The notes: generated by a model from the letters alone, not told the origin. A stretch of 64,000 bases of DNA from an uncultured Coriobacteriaceae bacterium (GCA_902798915.1 CADBYM010000017.1:1-64000), one strand, 5' to 3'. Positions 8,852 to 18,090 are shown, numbered from the stretch's first letter. Translations and numbers: made by a program.

Positions 8852-10095
8852 CTTACCCCCCCTCCGCTTGGATGCATGCTCGTCAAATTCGAAACGGGCA
8901 CTTTGCTAGAACTTCTCTGCGCAAACGCGACCATCATCGTAAGGAGAAGCCAATACACAAGACGACGCATTCCAAAGCCCGAGAATCCATATCCGTACAG
9001 AGCAATGAGTGTTGCGAGAGCTACATGGTCTTTCCTTACGATACTTAAAAGCTGGAAGGAAAAGAAGGTAAACAGGAATAGGCCAGTGAAGCCCGCCATC
9101 GCAAATATCTCAAGATAGGTGTTATGAAACTCTGCCGATCCACCGGAGGCGTGATTCCCCGGCCCCAACCCAAACACTGGACTCTTATCCAGTGGCTCTG
9201 TTATCGTAGCAAACAATTCAAACCTACCTGCACCATTCGAATCGGATGCTATCCATGAGTTGAACTCGCTGATAAGTGTCTCATGAAAGATCAAGGCTAG
9301 TGAAGCAACAACGCACAGAACAGCCAATCTCAACTTTGCATTTCCGATAAGGCGATACAAAGCGAACACAGCCCCAAGGGCAAACGCCATTTTCGCTGTA
9401 CTAGATTGCGTCTCTGCAAGTAAGAAATATCCAAGACACGTAAGAACAGCAAGAACGATTTTCTTTAGGACAATCGGCTCACTCAGCATTCTCGAGAAAG
9501 TAACGATACTTGCCACCGCCATCAGAAGGGCAACTTGATGGGGATTGGTTCCTCCACCAGAATATCTAACACTGTGGTACCAAAGATTAGCCCCAAAGAA
9601 AACATCACTGATTCTTTGACTGTAAATATAAAGGAATAGATACCATAAAATGGATACTGCTGAACACATCGTAAAGAGCTTCTTGATATTACTCAGACTG
9701 CCAAACATGTCAAATGCAATGGTTGATACGAATGCGAAATAGAACCAAGTAAGCATACCGTAAGTATCGCATTCATTAGAATAAAACACCCTACAATACA
9801 GGTAACCAATTGTGGCTATTGCAAGAAAAGGGGGCCAAAACGATGCAAATATACTCCTCGGCATCCTTCCGTTGCACTCAGCAACGAAATAAATCAGGCT
9901 ACCAACCATTGCACATAATTCAGCGGGGCCAATCTTCCAGATTCGCCAGGATGTCATCGGCGCCAGAACTAACGCCACAAACATGAGTATACAGCTAATG
10001 CGAACACTTCGGCTGCATTCACCAGCCAGTAACAAGTACCGCTTTATCTCTTTTGTATCAGAAGCCTTTTTAGTCGTTGTCATTTTCGAATTCAT
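8836..10095 (-). CDS. wzy: O-antigen polymerase/ligase-like membrane protein (Wzy)
   Basis: A 419-residue protein with about 10-12 hydrophobic helices and a large periplasmic-type loop around residues 265-305 (containing FGLGPGNHASGG), which is the usual Wzy/WaaL topology. In a locus with Wzx and a PglC-like initiator it most likely polymerises repeat units outside the membrane. Sequence identity in this family is low, so the call rests on topology and context. About 210 bp of gene-free DNA lie upstream. Confidence 0.75.
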   Translation of the reverse strand: MNSKMTTTKKASDTKEIKRYLLLAGECSRSVRISCILMFVALVLAPMTSWRIWKIGPAELCAMVGSLIYFVAECNGRMPRSIFASFWPPFLAIATIGYLYCRVFYSNECDTYGMLTWFYFAFVSTIAFDMFGSLSNIKKLFTMCSAVSILWYLFLYIYSQRISDVFFGANLWYHSVRYSGGGTNPHQVALLMAVASIVTFSRMLSEPIVLKKIVLAVLTCLGYFLLAETQSSTAKMAFALGAVFALYRLIGNAKLRLAVLCVVASLALIFHETLISEFNSWIASDSNGAGRFELFATITEPLDKSPVFGLGPGNHASGGSAEFHNTYLEIFAMAGFTGLFLFTFFSFQLLSIVRKDHVALATLIALYGYGFSGFGMRRLVYWLLLTMMVAFAQRSSSKVPVSNLTSMHPSGGGVRWQRV

Positions 10096-10305
10096 TCCTG
10101 TTCTTTTCTAATGGCCTGAATCGAATCCTCAAAGAATAGAACCTACCTCATGGCAGGGAACGAGAGGCGGTCTTATTCTATACATCGACGAAAGAATGTG
10201 CTGAAAGGTGCGTAGTACGGTCAATTGTGCAAGTCGTCGAGAGACGTGGTAGTAGTTTATAACGCGTAATAGAGTCCCATACCGAGGTCGACTTCGTGTT
10301 GCCTG
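10096..10305. other. Intergenic, no gene
   Basis: About 210 bp between the CapK-like gene and the polymerase gene. On the minus strand TTGACC near 10220 resembles a -35 box and TATAGAAT near 10175 a -10, but their spacing is too long, so I do not call a promoter. Confidence 0.3.
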
Positions 10306-11664
10306 CTACACCTCGTTCACTATCATCTGGAACTTCCCGCTACTCGCACGGGGAATCTCTTCCACCACACACACATCCACCCGCATGTCGGGACCAAACG
10401 TGTGACGACACTCCGTGAGAATGCCGTCCGCGTGTGACTCCTCAAAGCGCCTCTCGTCTACCTCGAGCAGTATTGTCAACTCGTCCATCCGACTCTGCCT
10501 GAACTGCGACCTGATAATCGTGTTCGGCAGATACTTAAGTAGGTTAGACACGTTCCCCGCATTGATTTTCGCCCCGTCGGGACGATAGAGAAAGTCGAGA
10601 CGGCGTCCTTCGATTTTCGATACTATAGGTCCCTTAAGCCCGCAGGGGCAAGTCGTCCCCCCTGGGGCAAGTTCCATTCTATCACCTATTGCGTAGCGAA
10701 TCAGCGGAGTCCCGTGCGTGGTGAAGCTCGTCACCAAGACCTCGCCGTCCGCACGGAACTCGAAGACGCCCGTGTTAAGCTCCACATGTTTGACCTGCTC
10801 CGGACACTCGCACACGAAGGGAGCGCCCTCGCTGGAGGCGTACTGGTCGTAGACCCTTGCACGGAACACGCGCTCGAGCAGTTCCCGCCCGGCATCGGTC
10901 AGCGTCTCTGAGGTCGGGAAGATGGCCACAGGCCGGAACTCAGGCTCGATGCAGTGTCGCTCCATATAGGACGCCACATCGCACATAGAAGTGAAGAATC
11001 CGTCAAGCGCCTGAGGCCTAAGCCTATTCAGACTCTCGACGTAGAAGCCCAACCGCTCCTCCGTAAGATCAAAGGAGGAGTAAATCATCTGCCTACAGGG
11101 GGCATTCCAGCGCCAGTAGATGGGCCTTCTCTGTCCTGGCGGTACAATGTGCCTGCCGTTGAAGGTCGCGCGCGTCATTTTGAGATTCTCGAAACCCACG
11201 CGTGCTTTAAAGTTATCGAGCACGGCCATGCGCATCTGGATGTCGCCAGGAACCATTCGCACAGTAAGGGACTTGCCCGTCGTCCCACCGGTGTTGGATT
11301 CGTTCCCACGCTTTCGTGGCACCGTGTATATATCATCGATGTTCGCCCTCAGCATCTCTTTGTCAATGACAGGGAGCACCTGAAGGTCCTCCGGACCTCG
11401 CACCGCAGACACGTCCACGTTCTCGTACAACCTCTGGTAGAAGGGGCTGTGCAGATACGAGAAGCGAACGAACCTGGCAAGTTCCTCGCGCTGATACTCA
11501 AGCTGGCGGTCGAGTGGCCAAAGGTCGAAGTCGCGGCAGAACTCGCGAGCCTCCCAGTATCCCCTGTCATAGCGCTGCTTGTACTTCACCGCGCCGGACC
11601 CACTACACATGAGGTTTTGGAACGAAATCGGAGTATGGTCGTAGACTAACTCCAGCAATCCCAT
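10306..11664 (-). CDS. CapK/PaaK-like adenylate-forming ligase
   Basis: A 452-residue member of the phenylacetate-CoA ligase-like (CapK) family of AMP-binding enzymes found in capsule loci. It has the phosphate-binding motif SNTGGTTGKS near residue 125 and YASSEGAPF near residue 270, and a C-terminal lid domain ending ASSGKFQMI with the conserved lysine. Family members activate a carboxylic acid as an adenylate and pass it to CoA or another acceptor. Here it may activate an acid used to decorate the glycan; the substrate is unknown. The high GC contrasts with the AT-rich genes after it. Confidence 0.85.
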   Translation of the reverse strand: MGLLELVYDHTPISFQNLMCSGSGAVKYKQRYDRGYWEAREFCRDFDLWPLDRQLEYQREELARFVRFSYLHSPFYQRLYENVDVSAVRGPEDLQVLPVIDKEMLRANIDDIYTVPRKRGNESNTGGTTGKSLTVRMVPGDIQMRMAVLDNFKARVGFENLKMTRATFNGRHIVPPGQRRPIYWRWNAPCRQMIYSSFDLTEERLGFYVESLNRLRPQALDGFFTSMCDVASYMERHCIEPEFRPVAIFPTSETLTDAGRELLERVFRARVYDQYASSEGAPFVCECPEQVKHVELNTGVFEFRADGEVLVTSFTTHGTPLIRYAIGDRMELAPGGTTCPCGLKGPIVSKIEGRRLDFLYRPDGAKINAGNVSNLLKYLPNTIIRSQFRQSRMDELTILLEVDERRFEESHADGILTECRHTFGPDMRVDVCVVEEIPRASSGKFQMIVNEV

Positions 11665-11763
11665 AGCTCATAACCTCCAGTATCTTAATCGTTACTAGAA
11701 CACTTGCGTTTAATCATGGCACAATTCACCATTCACGCTTAGCATCACCTTAACCATCGCCAA

Positions 11764-12864
11764 TCAACCGCAACGCTCTATCTCCCGCATATATGCGTCC
11801 ACCACAATCTGTCGATTGAACTCGCGCACGACCTTCTCCCGCCCCGCGAGACCCATAGCTCGCTTTTGCTCCCAAGGGAGGGCAATGAAGTGCTCCAACG
11901 TGCCCACTAGGCTTTCCACATTCCTCGGCTCGAATCCGATGCCCGTAACGCCATCATCGAACGTTTCGCGACAGCCTGGAACGTTACTCGCTATAACCGC
12001 CCTTCCCATCGCCGCAGCCTCTAGGCATACGTTAGACATTCCCTCATGGTACGAGGGGTGGACGAGTGCATGGCTGGCCATATAGTAGGGGCGAACATCA
12101 GATTGAGCAGGAACATATTCCAGCACTCCTGCAGAGTCGGCATAACGTACCGCATCTTCCAGTGACTCGTCGAATGGTCCAACCAGTACAAATCTGACGT
12201 CCAGATGCTTTGACTTGACCTCGCATGCTGCTTCTACGAGCTCAACGGTACCTTTATCACGCATGATACGACCAACGGTCAGGAAGGTTGTCGGCTGCTG
12301 TCTGTCTGGGTAATCCGCAACTTTGAACCAGCTGGTGTTCACGCCCGACCCCGGCAACAAGTGCGTGGGAACGTTTACGATATGGTTATCTTCGAAAAAG
12401 CTCTTGTTCGCAACGTTTTGGAAGAACACCAGCCGCGCCTTCGCCAAGCCTCTCCTGTACAAATCTAAGGTCAGATGTTGCAGCGCCCCACCGTTCTGAA
12501 TCGAGGTGCCCAAGCCTGTGACGTTTGCCAAGTAAGGGATACCCTCCGCCTGGCACGCTATGCCACCGTACACATTAGGCTTTATGGTATATGTAAGCAC
12601 AACATCAGGACACTCGTGCCTGAGTAGCTCTCTGTAAAAGGCCAAGAGTTTGAGATCGTCTGTTGGATTCGTACCACGACGACTCAGATACTCCGTCTGG
12701 ACGTAGCGCGCACCGAGGGCAACGAGCGACGTCACGGATTCCTCAATACGATTGTTCGGCACGCTAAAGACGACTTCGTATCCGTGACTCACGAGCCTTT
12801 GCACAAGTTCCCTTCGAAAGCTGTAGAGCCCAACCGCTTCATTAGCAAGAATCAGTATTTTCAT
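11764..12864 (-). CDS. Family 4 glycosyltransferase (PglA/WbpT-like)
   Basis: A 366-residue GT-B enzyme. MKILILANEAVGLYSFRREL is the typical start of the subfamily that includes PglA and similar enzymes that add the second sugar to a lipid-linked amino sugar. LTVGRIMRDKGTVEL, HPSYHEGMSNVCLEAAAMGRAV and GFEPRN mark the donor domain. I chose the ATG at 12862-12864 on the subfamily start; the frame is open 28 codons further. Following a PglC/PglD/PglE/PglF set this may be the transferase acting directly on the bacillosamine-type sugar (inference). Confidence 0.88.
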   Translation of the reverse strand: MKILILANEAVGLYSFRRELVQRLVSHGYEVVFSVPNNRIEESVTSLVALGARYVQTEYLSRRGTNPTDDLKLLAFYRELLRHECPDVVLTYTIKPNVYGGIACQAEGIPYLANVTGLGTSIQNGGALQHLTLDLYRRGLAKARLVFFQNVANKSFFEDNHIVNVPTHLLPGSGVNTSWFKVADYPDRQQPTTFLTVGRIMRDKGTVELVEAACEVKSKHLDVRFVLVGPFDESLEDAVRYADSAGVLEYVPAQSDVRPYYMASHALVHPSYHEGMSNVCLEAAAMGRAVIASNVPGCRETFDDGVTGIGFEPRNVESLVGTLEHFIALPWEQKRAMGLAGREKVVREFNRQIVVDAYMREIERCG

Positions 12865-12927
12865 GTGATTAACATTCATTAGTAATTGGTATGCAACCCC
12901 CACGTCACATACAAGCCATTTACGAAT

Positions 12928-12950
12928 CTTTGAGCAAAGACTGCTCAAAG
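12928..12950 (-). other. Small inverted repeat
   Basis: CTTTGAGCA and TGCTCAAAG form a perfect 9-bp inverted repeat around a 5-nt loop, 64 bp ahead of the glycosyltransferase start. There is no U-run after it on either strand, so it is not a clear terminator. Confidence 0.35.
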
Positions 12951-13032
12951 CATCCCTACGTTCTTGATTAGCACGCGCTTGGAGAGGAGCGTTGCACGGA
13001 TTTCCCCATTCCTTTATACGCCACGCTCCCGC

Positions 13033-13269
13033 TCACGCCGATTCCAACATCCCTTCATCAAGATAATCCAGCGTGAAATCTCCCTTATGAAATCGTGCCC
13101 GTAGCACACGAAATCGCAATCCATTGAGTTGCCCGTAGGAACGCAACGTTCCAAGCCGTATGAACGACGCTTTTCCAGCAAAACCCTTAGCCCTATTCTT
13201 GTGCTTGGTTCAATTGTCAACCTCGTCATCGTAGCAATCTTCGTACAGAGGAACGAACACTTCTCTCAT
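13033..13269 (-). pseudogene. Interrupted open frame of unknown origin
   Basis: Between birA and the glycosyltransferase are about 500 bp without an intact gene. On the minus strand one frame begins with ATG at 13269, reads 19 codons (MREVFVPLYEDC...), hits TGA, then stays open for about 58 more codons to TGA at 13033-13035. The second part has protein-like composition (KASFIRLGTLRSYGQLNG). I recognise no family. It could be a decayed small gene of the operon or chance. Confidence 0.25.
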
Positions 13270-13369
13270 GGTGAACTAGCAATACACCGCATATGAATCT
13301 TTCGAAATGCGTCATGCGCACAAAACGAATGACCTTAGACGAAACCTAGGATCAATACTGCTGAGCCTC

Positions 13370-14113
13370 TCAGCCCGTCTCTACCAAGCGTATTTCATGT
13401 GCTGCTGATGTCAGTCGCACAAACTCTTCGCCAATCTGCACAATTAGCGCCCCGTCATCATCCACGTCGGAGGCAATACCGTAGCGCATAGACCCTTCGT
13501 ACACAAAGCACACCTTATGTCCCAACAGAACTGAGCGCTCTCGGCATGTGGCAACTGTTGATTCCGCGTCAATGCCATCACGTATATACGCCACAAGCCT
13601 ACGCGTGATATTTGCACACAACACCTCGGCGCAAGGGGTTCTAACGTATTCGGCGAGCGCGGTTGCGCGTACCGAATCGTTGAGCTTGGGCACCTCGTGA
13701 ACGTTAATTCCGACGCCAATGGCCAAGACGCTCGTCACGCGCTCAACCAGGATTCCCGCAAGCTTGCATCCGTCCACATAGACGTCATTCACCCATTTGA
13801 TGCCCGCCTCAAGTCCATGCACTTCCTCAAGCGCCTCACATACGCAAACGCCCACAAAGGAAGTCAGCAGCTCCAGAGTCGACGTATCTCTTGGCTCCGG
13901 CATCGCAAGTGTCATATAGATGCCACCCTCAGGCGACAAGAACGAGTTGCCTCGGCGACCACGTCCATCAGTCTGGCGACCAGCCACAACCAGAACGGGT
14001 ACACACCCGTCACGAACCAATTGCTTGGCATCGTCGTTCGTGGAGCCAGTCACGTTCTTGTAAACCAAGGGAACGCATCCATCAAGGAGCGTTTCGAGCT
14101 TCTGCCTATCCAC
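13370..14113 (-). CDS. birA: Biotin--[carboxylase] ligase, monofunctional
   Basis: Attaches biotin to the acceptor lysine of biotin carrier domains using ATP. The 247-residue protein has the catalytic core: STNDDAK, the nucleotide-binding GRGRRGNSF near residue 53, IKWVNDVYVDGCKLAGILVE, and a small C-terminal SH3-like domain. There is no N-terminal helix-turn-helix, so it is a catalytic-only ligase and not a biotin repressor. It overlaps the 5S gene by 8 nt and is the last gene of the carboxyltransferase module, suggesting the module is self-sufficient for biotinylation. Confidence 0.95.
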   Translation of the reverse strand: MDRQKLETLLDGCVPLVYKNVTGSTNDDAKQLVRDGCVPVLVVAGRQTDGRGRRGNSFLSPEGGIYMTLAMPEPRDTSTLELLTSFVGVCVCEALEEVHGLEAGIKWVNDVYVDGCKLAGILVERVTSVLAIGVGINVHEVPKLNDSVRATALAEYVRTPCAEVLCANITRRLVAYIRDGIDAESTVATCRERSVLLGHKVCFVYEGSMRYGIASDVDDDGALIVQIGEEFVRLTSAAHEIRLVETG

Positions 14114-15515
14114 GGCCTACCCACTCAACCCATATCTCGCGGACCAGCTCTCCATCGCGTTTTCTCATGAAGTCAGGAGCCACCTGCGGGAAGAGCGCAC
14201 AGCTCAACACGTCCTCTTCGCTCTTCGCCACATTGCCATACTGCTTGCGAATCGCGTCCAACTCCGGCGCAATCAAATCGGCGGGACGGCACTCAATGCA
14301 CTTGTCCTTCCCGATCGCCCGTTCCCTCACTGTCTCGTTTGGTTTTGTGGGAAGCTTCCCGTACTCCCCACGCAATAGCGCCTTCGCCTCACGGGTAAAA
14401 GACGCATAGCGTCCCACGAGCACATTGAGTACGGCTTGTGATCCAACGATCTGACTCGTGGGAGTAACGAGCGGTGGATATCCAAAGTCTCTGCGGACAA
14501 TTGGTACTTCCGCAAGGACCTCCTCAAAGCGCTGTTCCGCACCGGCTTGCTTGAGTTGCGCTAGAAGATTGGAGAGCATGCCCCCCGGAACCTGCCAGCG
14601 CAGCGCGTTTGGGTCGACACGCAACACCTTGGAATCGATCGTTCCCAAACGTTGCATGCGTCGAGCCACCCCTTTGAAGTGCGAGGACGCCTCCGACATG
14701 CGGTTCATATCCAGTCTCGCATCGCGGGGAGTTCCCGCCAGCGCAGCGACGATTGACTCAGTCGCAGGCTGAGATGTGCCACCCGCGAAGGGCGAGAGCG
14801 CACAATCGACTATATCTACGCCCGCCTCTGCCGCGGCCCAATACACCATGGCGCCCGTACCTGAGGTATCGTGCGCATGCAGGTGTATAGGCACGTCCAC
14901 CCGAGTCTTGAGCTCACGCACCAGTTCATATGCCTGCGCCGGCAACAGGAGGTTCGCCATGTCCTTGATGCAGATGGAGTCGGCACCCATCTCGCTCAGC
15001 ACCTCGGCCTTACGCACGAAGTAGGCCGCATCGTGCACGGGACTCGTCGTGTAGCTCAACGCAGCCTCTGCATGGCCACCATAGCGCTTCACGCTTTCCA
15101 ACGCCACGCGCATGTTTCTCTCGTCATTCAGCGCATCGAAGACGCGCACGACGTCAACGCCATTCTTGATCGAAAGGCGGCAGAAGGCATCGACAACGTC
15201 ATCCGCGTAGTGCCGATACCCGAGCAGATTCTGTCCACGCAGAAGCATCTGAAGTCTCGTGTTGGGTAAAGCTTTGCGAAGCGCGCGCAGTCGCCCCCAC
15301 GGGTCTTCGTCGAGGAATCGCATGCACGCGTCAAACGTCGCACCACCCCAGCACTCGAGCGACCAATAGCCCACCGCATCAAGTGCCGCACAAGCAGGGA
15401 GCATATCTTCGGTGCGCATGCGCGTAGCGGCATGAGACTGGTGCGCATCGCGCAGGATGGTATCAGTAATGAGGAGAGGATTGGCGCTGTTGCTCATAAG
15501 CGGGGCCGTCGTCAT
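14106..15515 (-). CDS. Transcarboxylase 5S / oxaloacetate decarboxylase alpha-type carboxyltransferase
   Basis: A 469-residue carboxyltransferase of the HMGL/DRE-TIM superfamily that moves CO2 between oxaloacetate/pyruvate and biotin. DTILRDAHQSHAATRMRT opens the barrel, ICIKDMANLL holds the active-site lysine, and HLHAHDTSG holds the metal-binding HxH. The PYC_OADA C-terminal domain follows, but the biotinyl domain is absent; it is a separate protein here. Without a biotin carboxylase or a sodium-pump beta subunit nearby, a transcarboxylase role (oxaloacetate as carboxyl donor) is more likely than pyruvate carboxylase or a decarboxylase pump. It overlaps the carrier gene by 4 nt. Confidence 0.9.
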   Translation of the reverse strand: MTTAPLMSNSANPLLITDTILRDAHQSHAATRMRTEDMLPACAALDAVGYWSLECWGGATFDACMRFLDEDPWGRLRALRKALPNTRLQMLLRGQNLLGYRHYADDVVDAFCRLSIKNGVDVVRVFDALNDERNMRVALESVKRYGGHAEAALSYTTSPVHDAAYFVRKAEVLSEMGADSICIKDMANLLLPAQAYELVRELKTRVDVPIHLHAHDTSGTGAMVYWAAAEAGVDIVDCALSPFAGGTSQPATESIVAALAGTPRDARLDMNRMSEASSHFKGVARRMQRLGTIDSKVLRVDPNALRWQVPGGMLSNLLAQLKQAGAEQRFEEVLAEVPIVRRDFGYPPLVTPTSQIVGSQAVLNVLVGRYASFTREAKALLRGEYGKLPTKPNETVRERAIGKDKCIECRPADLIAPELDAIRKQYGNVAKSEEDVLSCALFPQVAPDFMRKRDGELVREIWVEWVGRG

Positions 15516-15904
15516 GCCATTTCAAAGAGCGGGACTCCGCCTTGGACCGTTTCGCCCTCCGAGACGAAGAGACTTCCAATCTCCCCATCTCTTGGTGCCG
15601 TGATGTCGTTTTCCATCTTCATTGCTTCGAGGACAAGCACCGTCTGTCCCTTGGCTACCACCTCGCCAGGCCCCACAAGCACTGCCGATATGGTGCCGGG
15701 CATAGGACTCTTCACCGCATCATAGCTCACATGCGTCTCTTTGTGAGCAGCATTGTCAATCACGCGCACGTCGGAGCGTGGCGAACTCGATACCGAGACA
15801 ACGGGAGACGCGGGCTGCGTCGCAGGTGCGGATGGAGAGCCATCGAGCAGCTCCACCTCCATCTCGTATACCTTGCTGTCAAGCGTTATGCGATACTTGC
15901 TCAA
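15512..15904 (-). CDS. Biotin carboxyl carrier protein (1.3S-like)
   Basis: A 130-residue carrier. Residues 1-15 form the start of a strand, an Ala/Pro/Ser-rich linker covers about 22-50, and the C-terminal biotinyl domain has LEAMKMENDI with the biotin-accepting Lys around residue 96. It shuttles carboxyl groups between the 5S- and 12S-type subunits. It overlaps both neighbours by 4 nt, so stoichiometric coupled translation is likely. Confidence 0.95.
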   Translation of the reverse strand: MSKYRITLDSKVYEMEVELLDGSPSAPATQPASPVVSVSSSPRSDVRVIDNAAHKETHVSYDAVKSPMPGTISAVLVGPGEVVAKGQTVLVLEAMKMENDITAPRDGEIGSLFVSEGETVQGGVPLFEMA

Positions 15905-16092
15905 AGCGCCTCATCCCCCAATTGATACTTATGGTAATCAATACCGTGCTCCTCCACGTAGCGCTCCAAGCCGCTCCTCCGTACCCGAGCAAACCTAATC
16001 ACTCGAATGTGCGAAGCGTCAGTATGGGCCTCTTCCGCTATGGCAGCCACTGCCATAGCCACAATCTGCTCTTGAGTAGGAATCTCGGCCAT
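15901..16092 (-). CDS. Small carboxylase-associated protein
   Basis: A 63-residue soluble acidic protein between the 12S and carrier genes (starting MAEIPTQEQIVAMAV, ending YHKYQLGDEAL). Its position is that of the epsilon/delta accessory subunits of methylmalonyl-CoA decarboxylases and acyl-CoA carboxylases, but it has no transmembrane helix, so it is not OadG/MmdD. ATG at 16092 follows AGAGGTGG; a GTG three codons earlier is an alternative. A structural or assembly role is inferred from context only. Confidence 0.65.
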   Translation of the reverse strand: MAEIPTQEQIVAMAVAAIAEEAHTDASHIRVIRFARVRRSGLERYVEEHGIDYHKYQLGDEAL

Positions 16093-16103
16093 GCCAGCCA
16101 CCT

Positions 16104-17648
16104 CTACAGCGGAATGTTACCGTGCTTGCGCTCAGACCTCGTTTGGCGCTTGGTCCGAAGCATGTCCAAAGCTGCCACAACGCGACGACGCGTCTCCTCT
16201 GGACGAATGACCTCATCCACGAATCCGTGCTCTGCCGCTATGTAGGGATTCATAAACTTGGCGTTGTAATCGTCAAGCAACTCCTCCTTCTTCGCAGAAG
16301 GGTCCTCTGCAGTCTGTATCGCATGTCTTCCAATTATGGAGACGGCTCCTGCCGCCCCCATAACGGCAATCTCCACTATGGGCCATGCGAATACAATGTC
16401 GGCCCCTACGCCCTTGCTGCACATGGCCAAAAAAGCTCCTCCGTAGGCTTTGCGCATGATGAGCGTCACTTTGGGCACCGTCGCCTCCGAGTACGCATAG
16501 AGCAGCTTTGCGCCATGGCGGATAATGCCAGCATGCTCTTGTTGGCTACCTGGCAGGAAGGCCGGCACGTCTACAAGCGTGAGCAATGGAATGCTAAAGC
16601 AGTCGCAAAACCGGATGAATCGCGCCGCCTTATCCGATGCGTTTAATTCCAACGATCCCGCCATGTAGGTGCTCTGGTTTGCGATGATGCCCAGCGTCTT
16701 CCCACCCAATCGAGCAAAGCCAATCACAATGTTTTTGGCAAAGCCTTCCTGCACCTCCAAAAAGCTGTTGCGGTCAACAAATGTGTCGATGACCTCACGA
16801 ACGTCGTAGGAGCGTCGCTGATCGTCAGGCACTATCTCCGGGATGCGATAGGTCTCGTCAACTTCTGTTCCTGGCACCACCAGACTGGCATCGTCGCTAT
16901 TCTGTGGCAGATACCCCAACAACCGCCGCACACCGTTGATGCAAGCGAGGTCATCCTCGTACACAAAATGCGATACCCCGCTTCTTGTGGCATGGATGTC
17001 CGCACCCCCAAGATCATTGGCGCTGATTTCCTCCCCCGTAACCGACCGTACGACCGCTGGCCCGGTAATATACATCTGGCTGTTATGCCTCGCCATGAAG
17101 ACGAAGTCCGTTATGGCAGGTGAGTAGCACGCACCACCCGCACAAGGCCCGAGTATCACTGATATCTGCGGGATGACTCCCGAGGCACGGGTGTTGCGAA
17201 AGAATATGTCGGCATAGCCAGAGAGTCCGACCACACCCTCCTCAATGCGCGCACCACCGCTGTCGTTGATGGAGACAAATGGCACGCGCATGTCGTATGC
17301 CATATCCATGGCTCGGCATATGCGTTGCGCCTGAGCCTCACCAAGAGACCCTCCGCCAACAGTAAAGTCTTGCGAAGCAACAAAGCACGTACGGCCATGA
17401 ACCTTTCCCCAACCGGTCACGACTCCGTCGCCCAGCACCTTCTTCTGCTCCATGCCGAAGTCGGAGCACCGACTGAGCATCTGATCGTCAACCTCAATGA
17501 AGGTCTCATCGTCAAAGAGCGCCTCAACGCGCTCACGAGCAGTGAGCTTGCCACGCTCGTGCTGCCGCTCAACGCGCACTTTGCCACCACCGAGCCGCGC
17601 CGCCGCACGACGGTGGTCGAGCTCATTGTAGTATTCCCTATCCCACAT
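16104..17648 (-). CDS. Acyl-CoA carboxyltransferase beta subunit (12S / PccB / MmdA)
   Basis: A 514-residue biotin-dependent acyl-CoA carboxyltransferase, full length for the PccB/MmdA/transcarboxylase-12S family. SINDSGGARIEEGV forms the first oxyanion hole, LGPCAGGACYSPA lies in the N domain, and AYGGAFLAMCSKGVGAD is in the C domain; the terminal KHGNIPL is the family signature. It carboxylates propionyl-CoA or acetyl-CoA from carboxybiotin, giving methylmalonyl- or malonyl-CoA. Position 4 of the second-domain specificity region cannot be judged reliably by eye, so the acyl preference is open. Confidence 0.93.
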   Translation of the reverse strand: MWDREYYNELDHRRAAARLGGGKVRVERQHERGKLTARERVEALFDDETFIEVDDQMLSRCSDFGMEQKKVLGDGVVTGWGKVHGRTCFVASQDFTVGGGSLGEAQAQRICRAMDMAYDMRVPFVSINDSGGARIEEGVVGLSGYADIFFRNTRASGVIPQISVILGPCAGGACYSPAITDFVFMARHNSQMYITGPAVVRSVTGEEISANDLGGADIHATRSGVSHFVYEDDLACINGVRRLLGYLPQNSDDASLVVPGTEVDETYRIPEIVPDDQRRSYDVREVIDTFVDRNSFLEVQEGFAKNIVIGFARLGGKTLGIIANQSTYMAGSLELNASDKAARFIRFCDCFSIPLLTLVDVPAFLPGSQQEHAGIIRHGAKLLYAYSEATVPKVTLIMRKAYGGAFLAMCSKGVGADIVFAWPIVEIAVMGAAGAVSIIGRHAIQTAEDPSAKKEELLDDYNAKFMNPYIAAEHGFVDEVIRPEETRRRVVAALDMLRTKRQTRSERKHGNIPL

Positions 17649-17688
17649 ATGGGGCGCTCCTCAGCGATGCAGGTTTCGCGCGCAAGCG

Positions 17689-18090
17689 CTAGCCTCGCTT
17701 ATTCGTCTCTACGATCTCGATAAGACCGACAGGCAGTGAGTACATGAATACTACGCGGCGCCCGCCAAATGCTACAGCCGATGCAGGTGGAACCGTTACT
17801 TTGAAGCGCTTCGCTTCGAGCGCCTTGATGTCGGCATCAAAATCTTCGCTACAATAGCAGATATGGTAGGGCGTTGGACCAGACTTCGCGAGTAGCTCGC
17901 TTACGGGCGAGTCTCCACCATGAAGTGGCGCCACCAGTTCGATCCGATATCCATCAAGGTCTCCAAAGGCAAGCGCAACGTTGCGATCCTCGTCATCAAT
18001 AGTATCCTCGAAAGACCAGCCCAGCGCCTCCATCGATGCGCGAGCTCGATCAATTCGCTTTACTGCGTATCCAATGTGATCGACTCTCAT
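17689..18090 (-). CDS. VOC-family protein, methylmalonyl-CoA epimerase-like
   Basis: A 133-residue vicinal-oxygen-chelate protein with two beta-alpha-beta-beta-beta modules. The four positions used as metal ligands by methylmalonyl-CoA epimerases appear filled: His5 (VDHIGYAV), Glu in YRIELVAP, His in TPYHICY, and Glu in GLIEIVE. It overlaps the FkbH-like gene by 4 nt and is 40 nt from the 12S gene. Two readings fit: it epimerises methylmalonyl-CoA made by the 12S complex, or it acts on the acyl group loaded by the FkbH-like enzyme. VOC genes beside FkbH genes make the second worth considering. Confidence 0.8.
   Translation of the reverse strand: MRVDHIGYAVKRIDRARASMEALGWSFEDTIDDEDRNVALAFGDLDGYRIELVAPLHGGDSPVSELLAKSGPTPYHICYCSEDFDADIKALEAKRFKVTVPPASAVAFGGRRVVFMYSLPVGLIEIVETNKRG

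Noticed and set aside
15901..16092. OadG/MmdD-type membrane subunit
   Set aside because: The small protein has no hydrophobic helix, so it cannot be the membrane anchor of a sodium-pump decarboxylase.
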